The position numbers were made by a program, and so were the translations under genes. The notes under the pieces were generated by a model. It searched no databases and was not told the origin of the DNA. It was given only the letters and a program-made list of their open reading frames with translations. Positions 11,245 through 21,122 of a stretch of DNA of 64,000 nt are shown here, in pieces (within the stretch, counting starts at the first letter, position 1; the number at the start of each line of letters is the position of its first letter). Source of the DNA: Codonopsis lanceolata (Eukaryota; Streptophyta; Magnoliopsida; Asterales; Campanulaceae); the NCBI GenBank assembly GCA_013146195.2, contig CM028379.1, positions 157,572,437 through 157,636,436 of the forward strand, read 5' to 3'.

Positions 11245-12380
11245 AGAGAGAGAGAGAGAAGGGTTTACCTCCTTAACTTCTTCTTCAGTGATTCGGCCAT
11301 CTTCATTTTTGTCCACCCTGAAACATATTAAATATTCCGTAAGATGAAATATTATTCAAATAAAAACTTATTAAGTGAAACTATTTTTTGAAATATAACA
11401 GAGTATTTAAAAAAAACAAATTTAACTAATGCATACATGTCGAAGAAGATCTGGAGCCGAGAATCGAAACTTTGATCTGTAATTTGAGACCAATACTCAT
11501 AGAGCTCGTCTTGACTAATCTTGTCAACCTTCAATCTTCGTCTTCTGCTCAATGCATCGTACATTTCAAGCGCGAATTCCTTGGAATCTCTCATTCCTGT
11601 ACAAATTAAATTTAACTCCGATGTAATTGTTGCTTAGCGATAAAATAAACATAAGCTAAGTAGACTGTTGGCCCAAGAGTTAGTTATCAAACGAATTAAG
11701 CATTGTAAACTGTGTTACAAACCTATGCATTGTGCGAAATCATCACGGTAGAGGAAACCGTCCTTGGCAAGTTTGGTGAAATTGTTTTTAACTTCATTCC
11801 AAGCATCAATACCGTTAGTTTTCTTGTTACTGATAAATCTGAGCCCTTGAAGAGCTCTATGAGCGCCAGAGCGAGTGCGATCCAGCTGTGCGCGTTGCCG
11901 ACGAATGGCGCGAGCTGCCAACGCAGAATTCAAAGCTCCAATTCCACCTGCCGCCGCAGACGAAGAGGGTAGGTTCTGAGATGCACCGTGACTCCACGAA
12001 AACTTCCGTAACTCAGCCTTGAGCTCCTGCGAGAACTGCTTCGCTTTCGCCACCGCCTCCGCCTTCAACTCCTGCGAGAACTGACGGAACTTGTTCGACG
12101 TACTCCGCCGCATCGTTGGCGACCGAGATAACGTCCCCGACGCCGGCGTTTCTACCCCTCCGACGTCGTGATCGACGCTAATTACTACCGTCGCCGGCTC
12201 CACACTACGTAAAATAATAGTATCGTCATCTTGAAGATCAAGCGTCACTTCAACGAATTCCTCCTCCGCGGCAGCCGACGACGATAATGATTCATTTCCC
12301 GGGGACGATCCGCCGCTGACGATCTTGTTTGGAACCGTGTCCGACGCCCAGCGCCGCTCGTGCCTCCCTACTCCCTTCAT
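2829..12380 (-). CDS. RBOHF: Respiratory burst oxidase (NADPH oxidase), RBOHF-like, 5' exons 1-4
   Basis: RBOH proteins are plasma-membrane NADPH oxidases that make apoplastic superoxide in stress and defence signalling. Four exons join in frame: 11723-12380, 11437-11596, 11269-11317 and 2829-2942, all with GT/AG borders, giving 327 residues. The start is the ATG at 12380 (MKGVGRHERRW). The N-terminal tail contains EFVEVTLDLQDDDTI and two FRQFSQELKAE-type repeats. The NADPH_Ox region includes RRQRAQLDRTRSGA, DGFLYRDDFAQCIG and DELYEYWSQI. The canonical EF-hand loop DKNEDGRITEEE is split between exons 2 and 3, and exon 4 carries the degenerate second EF-hand (ELDPERLGYIE). The pattern fits the RBOHF/A group best. 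The membrane, FAD and NADPH domains are not in the window, and no further exon is seen in 1-2828. Reading frame and splice sites are intact, so a functional gene is likely but not proven. Confidence 0.93.
3164..4631. mobile_element. Mutator-like element with long inverted repeats and 9-bp TSD
   Basis: The ends are long inverted repeats of roughly 100 bp. The left begins GGCTTAAATAGCAATTTGG and the right, reverse-complemented, begins GTCTTAAATAGCAATTTGG. Exact 9-bp direct repeats TAATAATAT flank the element (3155-3163 and 4632-4640), the Mutator signature. The interior (about 3350-4180) is C-rich on plus and far richer in GC than the surrounding intron, with a (CT)n run at 3345-3362. That fits captured gene sequence (a Pack-MULE), but I do not recognise the source. 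No transposase is present, so it is non-autonomous. Confidence 0.88.
4786..5752. mobile_element. MITE-like inverted-repeat element with GTGTCACTTTT repeats
   Basis: The ends form an imperfect inverted repeat of about 33 bp built on ACGGTCTTA and ATCCGTAAGATG (left about 4794-4826, right about 5711-5742). The interior from about 4910 to 5480 is a degenerate repeat of a GTGTCACTTTT-A/GTATTA motif occurring many times. A nearly perfect foldback lies at 5377-5530. ACGGTCTTA-type ends recur in related short elements at about 10005-10140, 41565-41760 and 57770-57870. Confidence 0.6.
5377..5530. repeat. 60-bp-arm foldback (hairpin)
   Basis: Arms 5377-5436 and 5471-5530 are reverse complements over 60 bp with one visible mismatch, separated by a 34-bp loop. 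The near-identity suggests a recent inverted duplication inside an otherwise diverged repeat. Confidence 0.85.
5760..6590. other. Intronic AT-rich sequence with an orphan MULE-type terminus
   Basis: At about 5806-5950 the text reads like a long-TIR Mutator-like end (ttttggtccctggaatttgc, then ggtcctcggg). No partner end is found in the window. The remainder is AT-rich with short degenerate repeats. Nothing coding is supported. Confidence 0.35.
6591..7024. other. CT/CCA-rich intronic stretch, possible captured leader sequence
   Basis: A (CT)n run at 6627-6640 is followed by C-rich sequence with several CCACCA runs (about 6700-6930). It resembles a plant 5' leader or coding start, but no open frame is long enough to identify. 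Confidence 0.25.
7025..7877. mobile_element. Terminal-inverted-repeat element with CTAGGCG-rich ends
   Basis: The left end (GTGTTCTAAAAC, then CACCTAGGCCTCGCC) and the right end (CGCCTAACGATTTTTAGAACTT) are an imperfect inverted repeat rich in CTAGGC/GCCTAA motifs. The interior is purine-rich with GA/GAA runs and an (AT)n tract at 7572-7592. No target duplication is visible and no coding is recognised. Confidence 0.5.
7993..8538 (-). pseudogene. RTF2: RTF2 (replication termination factor 2) retrocopy, internally deleted
   Basis: RTF2 proteins have an N-terminal ubiquitin-like fold followed by the Rtf2 zinc-binding RING-like domain and act in replication-fork and RNA-processing contexts. The open frame from the ATG at 8538 encodes about 181 residues without introns. 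Residues 1-80 look like the ubiquitin-like part (FQVFVQAPQFQNP, then FFTFNGRPLPDS). Next is the Rtf2 entry motif NCVLSKESLKHPVVVDFLGN and LLSKKLLKAFGY. The sequence then jumps straight to the C-terminal motif KIVINGNEEEVAVLREKM, so the zinc-binding middle of the family (about 80 residues) is missing. Intronless structure plus deletion inside another gene's intron suggests a retroposed pseudogene. The frame is still open, so a truncated protein cannot be excluded. Confidence 0.8.
8640..8825. mobile_element. AT-rich MITE-like copy (family A)
   Basis: It shares the order of motifs aaaacatttttatca, ttaattat..ccacatg, aacacatta and gtgtgtcgaat with the stretch at 9580-9850, ending aaaaacaggggagtaat. 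This is the common plant CTCCCTCCGTCCC-type miniature element. No coding. Confidence 0.45.
8826..11204. other. AT-rich intronic sequence with short MITE remnants
   Basis: Besides the family-A copy, this holds an ACGGTCTTA-family remnant at about 10005-10140 (sharing the ttgagctgtgag core with 41565-41760). There is also a direct duplication of about 30 bp at 10923-10988 (ctaaggtattggttgttg, twice). The 64-codon open frame at 10382-10576 is not supported as a gene. Confidence 0.4.
9580..9850. mobile_element. AT-rich MITE-like copy (family A)
   Basis: Starts near tttctaaataattgtcc and ends aaaaatggagggagcaat. Internal motifs match the copy at 8640-8825 in order. Boundaries are approximate, as no target duplication could be fixed. 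Confidence 0.45.
11205..11260. repeat. (AT)n/(GA)n compound microsatellite in the RBOHF intron
   Basis: About 35 bases of AT repeats followed by GA repeats, starting within 10 bp of the exon 3 splice donor. Confidence 0.9.
11269..12380 (-). CDS. RBOHF: RBOHF-like exons 1-3 (start codon to first EF-hand)
   Basis: This is the compact part of the oxidase gene. Exon 1 (11723-12380) ends in phase 1 inside the Gly codon of CIGM. Exon 2 (11437-11596) ends in phase 2 inside the Met codon of FFDM. Exon 3 (11269-11317) ends in phase 0 after EVKE. Introns 1 and 2 are 126 and 119 bp. The donor of exon 3 is followed at once by a (GA)n/(AT)n microsatellite at about 11205-11260. GC content in exon 1 is clearly above the surroundings. 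Confidence 0.93.
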
Positions 12381-12660
12381 TGTTTGCAACGAAGTTAATT
12401 TTAAACTCCTTCGTTCTACGACAAATCAATGTGAAGCTCTCAATGATGAGGAGATAAGGAATTTTTTAAAGGGGTGAAATACTACGCGTCCAGAATCTCT
12501 GAGAAAAGACATACACGCGGTGGCGCAATAGAGAGAGAGAGAGAGAGTGAGAAAAGGTAGGAAAGAGACAAGTTTGAAGCACAGAGATTCAGAGGGGACC
12601 GATGAAGACCGAAAGTGTTTTGTGTTCTCTTGAGCGGCTTTAGTAATAAAATTCTCTCCA
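12381..12660 (-). promoter_or_regulatory. RBOHF 5' leader and proximal promoter region
   Basis: This lies directly upstream of the RBOHF-like ATG on the minus strand. It holds a GA run on plus (12530-12550), which reads as a CT/pyrimidine patch in the gene's direction, as is common in plant 5' leaders and core promoters. I see no convincing TATA box, and the transcription start is not determinable from sequence. Confidence 0.4.
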
Positions 12661-14050
12661 GAAATGAGAAAACACAGAGTGGGCTGCCTAAACTATTTCT
12701 TCCGCTGTTTCTATAATGTTAAGAGTAATGTACTAATAAACTCTTCAGATATAATTGGACAAAATTTAAATTGTACTAATAAACTCTAAAGAAACTAGTT
12801 TCCCTTTCCTCTTTGATTGTTTTTTCTTAAAATATTACTCCTTCCCTCTTAAAATTATCGTTCGGGTTGACTTGACCGTATAGTATGGTTTAAAAAACAC
12901 ATTTGATTGGATTATTAATATTAGTTTGATGTGTAGTTATTTTAAACCTCATGTGTATATGAGCTAAAGTAAGATGAAAAAATAAGCATAAAATGATAAA
13001 AATATTGTCTTAAAAAGAAAAGTTTCAAATAACACAATTATTTTGGGACTTACGAAAAAAGAAAGAATGAAAATAATTTTGGGATGAAAGGAGTACTAAA
13101 ATCTTAGTGCAAGTGTTTAAAAGTATAATTATATACAAAATCTTAGTGCAAGTGTTTAAAAGTATAATTATATACAAAAAATTTGACTTGTTAAATAGGA
13201 CTTTTTTTCCCTTCATTTTAAAATTATTATCATGTTTAGAATATACAAATTAAAAAAGCAATTGACTTAATTATTAATATTGATTTAATGTGTAGTTTTA
13301 TTTAGAATTTATGTATATACGACCTATAATTAAATTATGATTAAAAGATAAAAATAAAGTGATAAAAGTATTGTTTTAAATAAAAAAGATTCAAATAAAA
13401 AAATTATTTAAAAAAGAACAAAAAAGAAAGTATAACAATAATTTTGAAATCAAGAGAATAATAAATATACTACTCGCGTCTGTTTATGGTTGAGGAATGC
13501 TTGGTAAAGTGACACATATCATGTTATTGACCGTGATCCGCTCTTAAATTAGTAAGTTAGGTTAGCAAATTTAAAAATTCGGCGGGTTTAGGAGCGGCTC
13601 GGGTTTATCCCTGACCCATTCACAATTTGCCCCCGACTCGAATCGAATACTACTCATGTTAGTAACCACTTTTACACCCGTTCATTTGGCGTACGTAAAT
13701 ATATTAATTTTAATTAAATTAAAATCAAACAAAACAAATAAAGAATTAAAAATTACTTAGTTCATTCCACTCAAAAAATTTACGTGTGATATATTAATAT
13801 CATTAAAGTTAGTCATAATAACAAAAATACTTAAAGCATATTTGATTTAACTTATTGATATATGTTGATTACTTATTACTTATGACTGATAGCTTATTGC
13901 TTATAATTGATAGCTAATAACTAGTATTGTTGGATTTAACTTTTTTAAGTGTTGATCATCTTTTATAAATTTATGTGTATGTGTGTGTATTTAATTACTA
14001 AGTTGAAAAAATATTGAATTCAAATATAAAGATACAAATAGTCTCATCAC
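12661..14050. other. AT-rich intergenic region upstream of RBOHF with two MITE-like copies
   Basis: Two related AT-rich segments (about 12835-13095 and 13190-13470) share motifs such as ttattaatattagtttgatgtgtag and the ending aataattttg(g/a)gat..a. Between them a 41-42-bp unit (atcttagtgcaagtgttt) is duplicated in tandem at about 13098-13180. No gene is seen. Confidence 0.45.
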
Positions 14051-14064
14051 AAAATATGTTTTAC

Positions 14065-14400
14065 ATTGTTATTATTATTATTATTATTATTATTTTAATA
14101 TAATTACTTTTATTCTTATTACTAATTTAAATAATAATAATTATTATTATCATTATCATTATCATTATTTTTATTATAATTAATATTACTTTTATTTATA
14201 TTATTAATATTAATATTAATATTTATTATTATTACGATTATTTTTACTATATTATTTTTACTTTTAATATTATTATTATTTATTTTATTATTATTAAGAT
14301 CATTACTAATAATAATTATTATTATTATTATTATTAATTTTTTATTCTTATTATTATTATTACTATTATCATTATTCATATAATATTATTTATTACTATT
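14065..14400. repeat. (ATT)n/(TTA)n low-complexity tract
   Basis: About 330 bp consisting almost only of A and T in degenerate trinucleotide ATT/TTA repeats. The Asn/Ile-only open frame on minus (14122-14379) is an artefact of this repeat. Confidence 0.9.
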
Positions 14401-14489
14401 ATTAAGAAGGGTAATATTGAAATATATGAAATTTCAATGAAGAAGAGAACTTATATGTTTTTGAAAAGTAAAAATAAGCAATAGGCTTA

Positions 14490-16337
14490 GGGCTCGTTTG
14501 TTGTGGCTGATGGCTTATGACTTATGGCTGAAAACTTAAGCTGGTGGCTGAATGACTTGTGGCTAATTGTATAATAGACTGTTTGTTACAGCTGTTGAAA
14601 AGCTGCTTATGAGTTGCTATAATTGTTTGCTAAAAAAAACTTGAAAATTAGCATTCATATTTTTATGTATATTACATAAAAGAATGAAATATGGATAATC
14701 AAATATTTATTAATGAATAGTTGTCTTCATGTTTAAAAAACACCAAAAAAACTTAAAATTTTGGCTTTTTGACTTTGGCTTTTCAATGCATAAAGGGTGT
14801 TGTACCTTACTTATTGACTTTTGTCTTATAAACTGGAACAAACACTCTAAATATGACTTTTCAAAAGCTAAAAAGCAAAAATCACTTCAAATAAGCTGTA
14901 ACATACGAGTACTTAATGTTTACAATTTATGACCTTACATGTCTTTTAAGTGACTTGTACATTACTTATGACTTATCTTACTATAAGTGAAATCAAACGC
15001 GTCAAAAATAATTTATGGTAAGTGATCGATGTATTTTATACGTTGATTTTATATGCTTCTATGACTTAAACTATGTTATTTCACGAGGCTTTTGGCTACT
15101 AATATATGTTTTCGGTGAGTTTCGTAAGTTTCAGGGTTATTAGTGAAAATATGCGAAACTCCAGGATTTTATGTGTAAATTTCAAGAAGGGTCAAAAAGG
15201 AAAAATGAAGAAGAAACGGAAGCTGTCGAATCTGAAGACCTTGCGGACGTAAGGTACATCAGACCTTGCGACCGCAAGGTAGGCAGTACGGGCAGAAAGT
15301 CAAGCAACCAAAGGCCAAACACACTGGAGACTTTGCGGACGCAAGGTATCCAACACCTTACGACCGCAAGGTGGTCAGAATGCGATATCTTCGGATTTTC
15401 ACACAGTGATTCGATTGGATTATAACTTCCGAGTATATATTGAAGCTAGATGCCGAGCCAAAAGAAGGGGAGACGGCTGGAAGCTCTCTTTAGCAGATTT
15501 TAGGTAGTTTTTAGATTGTATATCATAATTAGATTTTGTAATTTCAAGTATTGAAGATCAAATCATGTATCCGATCATCTCCATGTGCTGTTCATTGCAT
15601 CGAATTTATGTTTTGATTCTTATATATGATCATTCAATTCTTGTTGATTGTGTTGTTTATCAATCCATATATTATTTTGCTTTGAACAAATGAATGTAAT
15701 CGCAAATAATAAAGGCTTAGAGGTGCGGATAACTGCATGACCAATGTGCATATGTCGCATTAATCGGCTCACCAACACAATAAATTGGACCTATCGATGC
15801 ACGAGAGTGATAAGTTAGGACCAGTTCATACATGATCTAGGTGACAGATAGATCATAAATCTAGGTGACAGCTAGATTGACAGTTCTTGTGCTTAGGATA
15901 TAGAATGGATGAATTTTGCGGAGATGGAGGCTGAACCAATTGTTCAACAGACTATATCTATCTTTAGTGAACGAACCCAAGAATTTGAATGATAATTATT
16001 ATGAATTGAACATATAGAAGATACAAGTGAAACCCAGAATCCTAAATTTCCACCCACAATAAGATCTTCATATCTGTTATTACTGCTAATTAGTTAAACA
16101 TCTAAATATAAATAGTAGTTTAGAATAGAAATAAATATAAAAACCCCCCTTTAGATTAATAATTTGCTATCAATAAATTGCACTGTTCGTGATCACTTGT
16201 CTCTGTGGGTTCGACCCTTGCTTCCAATACTATTCTATAATAGTCTTGTCCACTTGAAAGGAAAAAGATTAATTAAAACATCGATCAGTAAGTCATAAGT
16301 GATAAGTACATTCAGATAAGTCAAATCAAACAAACCC
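14490..16337. mobile_element. MITE (TA-flanked) interrupted by a solo LTR
   Basis: The left end GGGCTCGTTTG and right end CAAACAAACCC are inverted, 9 of 11 matching, each flanked by a TA dinucleotide. The arms are full of CTTATGACTTAT / ATAAGTCATAAG motifs. Without the solo LTR at 15023-16287 and its duplicated GTAAG, the element is about 580 bp. The ends resemble Tourist/PIF-Harbinger or Tc1-type miniature elements; the superfamily is not certain. Confidence 0.65.
15023..16287 (+). mobile_element. Solo LTR of an Athila-like Ty3/gypsy element
   Basis: This 1265-bp segment begins TGATCGATGT and ends ACATCGATCA, an exact inverted repeat. It is flanked by the 5-bp direct repeat GTAAG (15018-15022 and 16288-16292). 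No internal retrotransposon sequence remains, so it is a solo LTR left by LTR-LTR recombination. A second, diverged copy is at 19325-20563. The short palindrome-like CCTTGCGG(A/T)CGCAAGG motifs at 15236-15372 occur in both copies. The end reads tctgtgggttcgacccttgc, typical of Athila-like LTRs. Confidence 0.88.
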
Positions 16338-16559
16338 TAAAAACAAGCACCGTGCTTACAATACAAATGGAGGGTAAAGATGAAAAGTTATTGAAATATT
16401 AAGCATATTTTTTTGAAAACAAACTCTTAAAATAAAACATTCCAAAAAAATATAATGGGGTTTTTGCTTAGAACGTAAGGAGTATAAGCATCAAGAAAAA
16501 AGAATGTGAGAGAAATTACTTAAATATAAGTTAATTATTACAATTTTCATTAAAGCTCG

Positions 16560-17110
16560 TTATAATTAAAGTGGAAGAAAAAGTAAAGTTAAACTAATAG
16601 AAGAATTTTCTAAAATAGAAAAGTTTAGAAACATAACAATTTTCTTGGAACGAATAAAAAATAAAGCATAACCATTATTTAAAACCAAAAAAGATAAATT
16701 TTTAATTGATTTAAGTGAACCAACATATATTTTGCATGTAATTCGGAGAGAATTAGGAAGGTTTCCACCATTACTAGGGCTGTATTGTTTGAGCACACTC
16801 GCCAGCCGCGAGAAAGAGGCCCTCGTGAGGAGGTGCCCGTTGTAGGCGATCTCCAACAGGCAGGAGGAGATTATCCTCCAAAACGAGATGGTTAGCCAGT
16901 AGTTGGCACAAATACGTGCCGACCAGACATAATGGGCTGGCTGGGTTAACCAGGTGGGGAATAATGTCTCCACATTTTTTGGGATGCCACATGGCACGAT
17001 CCCCGAGTTTCATCCTCCTTTATTATTTCCTCCCGACTCGCCGTGAGTCAAGGCTCAAGTTTCTTCCTCTTTCGTTAGGTGGGCATGCTATATCCGTTTG
17101 ATATTTCTCC
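16560..17110 (+). pseudogene. Decayed retroelement coding remnant (coiled-coil-like)
   Basis: On plus, 16740-17000 reads as stop-interrupted coding with a Gln/Glu-rich stretch (RQEEIILQNEMVSQ) resembling the coiled-coil part of Athila-like proteins. Higher GC and loss of frame suggest an old internal fragment of the element whose 3' LTR is at 19325. Assignment is tentative. Confidence 0.35.
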
Positions 17111-19324
17111 TCCTTCATCAATCCTCTCATATGTTCCTCAATTTTGGGGACAAAATAGAAATTAAGTTTTGGGGGGGGGGGGCGATTCTAATCTCAGAGT
17201 TCTTGCAGATCCCAGCCTAAGGAAGAGAGGAGTTGGGCTACGTTTTTAGGGTGGGAAAAAATTTCTTTTCCCTCTATCGTGTCTTCTCCTCACATGTCTT
17301 TCTTGCTTTTTAATTGTTCTTATTTTCGGAGATGTTGCCATGACCAGAATACTATAATATTTGGTTCATGCGGGTACCCATTATGGGGACCCATCATCAA
17401 TTGTGTCATCATCATCTCCAAATTTTTTATAAAAAATTGAAAAAAAATAAAAAAAAATATTATAATTCAAAATTTTCATCATCGAGTCTTTGCGTGGTCG
17501 TACTAGTCGATGAGGAGTTAATGCAATGAACCACATAACTTTTCCATAGATTATTCTGGAATTTACTTGATTCTGCAAAATTCTTGATTTTCTCCAAATC
17601 TCTGTGCACCTACACCAGTCGTAATTATGGATTGATTAGAATATATTTTTTATAAAGTTTATAGCACACATTCCATTGTAACAACAAAATATGCACAAGA
17701 ATATGATGAATAGCCGTCCTAACATGATTGTTGCATTGAATTGTAACTTAAGGTCAATTGCATGATAAGTTAGATCCCTTGGATTTTTCTCACTAATATA
17801 TCTCAAGTACACTTTCGAACTGTGTCTGCATGTTAGTCTCGATTGTCCCTACCATCTGTTTTAGCGAATGCTTATGTGAAATCCAGTAATGCCAAACCTA
17901 TGATTCCACAATTCCCATAGTTGATATGATATTTTATGTGTTTTACTTTCTTAAAAATTGCATGAACATTTGGCATTAAGAAATGATTTAGGCCATCTTT
18001 GGATCGTTTGAGCCTAAATATTCCCCGACCTTTACTAAAAATATCCCTAGTGTTTCCTTTTGAGCTTAATTAAAAAGAATGGAGTGTGCTAAGCACACAT
18101 TAAACCCTCATTCGACTTCGTTTCTATTACCCACATTAACTTAACCCTAAAAGCTTAAACACTTTTAGCCTACCCTTTGAGAGAGTAGGATATGGGTGGG
18201 AAATTACTTTTATGGGACCATTTTTTAAGTCAAGCAAGTTTTCTGAAGACTTCTTCTTTCCGTCGAAAAAAAAACGGAAGAAGAAGAGTGCAAGAAGATT
18301 CAAATGAAAGCATAGATTTCAAGAGAAAATATATTAGAAAAATTTTGCTGAGAAAGATGATGAGATATTTTTAGCTTGATATATTGTACAAAACAAGTTT
18401 TGGGGGGGGGGGGGAGATAAAGAAAAAGAAACCCCCCCCCCACTTGTGGTCTTTGTAGGTCCTAGCCTAATTGGGAAAAACTTCCTTTTGCTTAAAAGTA
18501 TTTGGGGTAAAGGGTAGTCATGCTCTCTCGCTTTGTATTCTATTCCCTTTCCATCATATCCCCCAACACCCTGGCCTTACATTACAAGCTATCAAAGACC
18601 TGTTGATCTTCTTGTCAATGCTTGTGTTTGTTATTTTGATAGTAAGGCATGTAAAATTGATCTACACTTCATATTCACATTATTCGCAAGCTAACTGTGT
18701 TAGCATAATCTTAGCTATTGCAAGTAATTGGGATATGAGAGCATTGTATGTCATACATAGAAGTGCATGAGATGGATGTATAAGTTTTTAAAATCCTTGA
18801 TGATCTTTCTTTCTGTAATAAGACTGGGTTTAGATGGTAGATTTCATACTTTATGATGCATTTGTTTTAAGTAAACTCTGATTTTCATATGAATGTGGTG
18901 CTTAGCTTAATAAAACTATTTTAGTTGAGATATTATCTATGATTGGTGATCACACACACACGGAGAAATTAAGACTAGTAGCAGTTTTGAGTATTAACCA
19001 ATTGTTTTATGTGATAAGTCTGCACATATGTGGTGAGTATCTGACTGAGACTACTTTGTTATGCCATGCGATTATGACTTGAGGTTGAATCCAAAAAGTT
19101 TTTGTTTTATTTCTGGTTAATTTTTATCTACTTTTGTATTTATTAGTTTTTGTATATATCTGCATAATTGAGTCACTCGTAAGAGTCTCCTTGAGTTTGT
19201 GGGTTTCTAGAGAAGTGTAAATAGTGTCACCCTCCAAAAAGATTTTCGTTATTTTTGTTATTTGCTTTTGTATTTATAAGTATTGTTTACTTGTGGATGA
19301 GCAAAGTTTAAGTTTGGGGGTATT
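17111..19324 (+). mobile_element. 3' internal region of an Athila-like element
   Basis: A non-coding stretch leading to a polypurine tract (aagtttgggggtatt, 19309-19324) directly before the LTR at 19325, as expected of a 3' end. Two G-runs (17168-17182 and 18400-18412) each precede a similar phrase (cc(c/t)agcctaa at about 17212 and 18462), suggesting an internal duplication. No intact env or pol frame is seen. Its 5' LTR is not in the window unless lost by deletion. Confidence 0.55.
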
Positions 19325-20563
19325 TGATTGATGTATTTTATACGTCGATATCGGGTACTTTTATAACTTAAATTGAGTGATTCCACGAGGCTTTTGGCTA
19401 CTGATATGTGTTTTTGAGTTGTTTTATGAGTTTCACGGCTTTAGGTGAAATTATATGATTTATAAGACTTTTTGGTGAAGATTTCAAAAAGGGGCCAAAT
19501 TGTAATATGGAAGAAAAATGGCAGAAAGAGAAATTGACCACCTTGCGGCCGCAAGGTGATTAGGCCTTGCCTTCGCAAGGTGGATAGCAAGACAGCCCTG
19601 AAATTGAAGACCCTTGCGGACGCAAGATTCCCAGAACCGCCATATCGGGGTCTTCAAGCCAAACCGAAACTCTTAAAACCCTACAGCTCCATGGTATAAA
19701 TAAAGGACGGTAGCCAGAGCTCAAGGACGGCCAAGAAGTAGTTTTATATAGCTTTAGCATAGGATTTAGAGTGTATAACATAGTTTAGTTGTTGTAATTA
19801 CAAGTCTTGAAGATCTATCCATGTTTCCATTCATCTCCATGAGCAGTTCATCTCCAAGGATGAACTAAACATCCATTAATCTAGGAGTTGAGAGGTAACT
19901 TGTATCGAATCTGTGCTTTAATCTTTTTTTATTCATTCAATTCTTTGTTGATCGTGGTGATTATCAATCCCTTTATTATCTCACTTTGAACAAATGAATA
20001 TAATCGTGAATAATAAAGGCCTAGATATGCGGATAACTGCATGACCAATATGCATATATCGTACACTGGCTCACCATCTTGATAAATTGAACCTATCGAT
20101 ACACCAGAGTGATAAGTTAGGGTCAGGTTTATATATATGACCTTAGTGACAGTTAGGATTCATATGTTCTTCTGCCTAGGATATAGAATGGATGAATTAT
20201 TTGGAAATGGAGACTGAACGGTAATTCGACAGGCTATATCTATATTTTGTGAACGAACCCAAGAAATTGAATGATACTTTATCAAAAATAAGTCATAGAG
20301 GAGATACAAGTGAAACCCTAATCCTAGATTACCTTCCACCATAAGATCTTCATAACATGTGATTGCTGCTAATTTAGTTAACTTTAGAATAATAATTAGT
20401 TTAAATAAAATCAATATAAAAACCCCTTTAATTTAATAAATCGCTATCAATAATCGTACTATTTGTGATCTTCTTGTCTCTGTGGTTCGACCCTTGCTTC
20501 CCAAACTATTCTACAATAGTCTTATCCACTTGCAAGGAATAAATTTAAAATAAGACACGATCA
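19325..20563 (+). mobile_element. 3' LTR of an Athila-like Ty3/gypsy element
   Basis: This is a 1239-bp relative of the solo LTR at 15023-16287. It starts TGATTGATGTATTTTATACG and ends CACGATCA, with the same internal order: acgaggcttttggctact, GC-rich CTTGCGGCCGCAAGG motifs at 19540-19630, and tctctgtggttcgaccc. It is preceded by a polypurine tract and abuts the truncated Tat element at 20564. Confidence 0.8.
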
Positions 20564-21122
20564 CTGCTGCCTCGGGTATGACTCTCGTGACCGTTGTTTA
20601 ATGGGGAGGCGAGTATTTCTCGGGAGAGGCAGCGAAGGAGGGACACGAGATGATCCCTTTTGATGAAGGCGAGCTAAAAATGATCCATGACAAGGATGTC
20701 GTTGCTGGTTTTGAAGAATGGGTGCCCCCGACTCCTTGGTCTCAAGATGCCATCTTTTTTATCGATGCCGTGGAGTGTGGCGAGGAGGTGGAGTTCGATG
20801 CTGAGCTTAAATTAAAACAATTTATGGGCAAGCAATCAAACCATGACTAGTTTGATAATGAATCAATTGATGCCGAGCAGCGAGGTCTACCCTCCCCAGC
20901 CCGTGACGCCGAAGTGGTGGATCTTCCTGAATGATAGGTTTTTAATCCTCGATGTGTCGAGTTGACTGGGCGTGTGTGCCCCTTATTCCAAAACAATTTT
21001 ATTTTGATGTGTTTGTAATCGAAACAACATTTTGGTTTTGTTATATTTTGTGTCAAAGGAATTTTTCTGTCTGATTTTGAATGTTATTTCATACTTGCCT
21101 TTATTTTTAGTATATTTGTGAC
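20564..21122 (-). mobile_element. Tat-element 3' region with an antisense open frame
   Basis: This lies between the end of the integrase coding region and the truncation of the gypsy element. It is GC-richer than its surroundings. On the opposite (plus) strand, 20650-20850 encodes 66 residues (MIPFDEGELKMIHDKDVVAG..). Its context, antisense and downstream of pol, matches the extra antisense frames known in some Tat-lineage elements. No domain is recognised. The element's 3' LTR is missing. Confidence 0.4.

Larger units (their letters stand above)
2943..11268 (-). other. About 8.3-kb RBOHF intron 3 filled with mobile DNA
   Basis: The interval between exon 3 donor and exon 4 acceptor is 8326 bp. 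It contains a Mutator-like element (3164-4631), an inverted-repeat element with an internal 60-bp foldback (about 4786-5752), a terminal-inverted-repeat element (7025-7877), an RTF2 pseudogene (7993-8538), two AT-rich MITE-like copies (8640-8825, 9580-9850) and a further MITE-like patch (10005-10140). Between these the sequence is AT-rich without recognisable coding. Both splice borders look normal. Confidence 0.75.

Noticed and set aside
14122..14379. 85-codon Asn/Ile open frame
   Set aside because: It is produced entirely by the (ATT)n low-complexity tract.
15023..20563. One Athila-like element with LTRs at 15023 and 19325
   Set aside because: The left LTR has its own GTAAG duplication on both sides, so it is a separate solo LTR.
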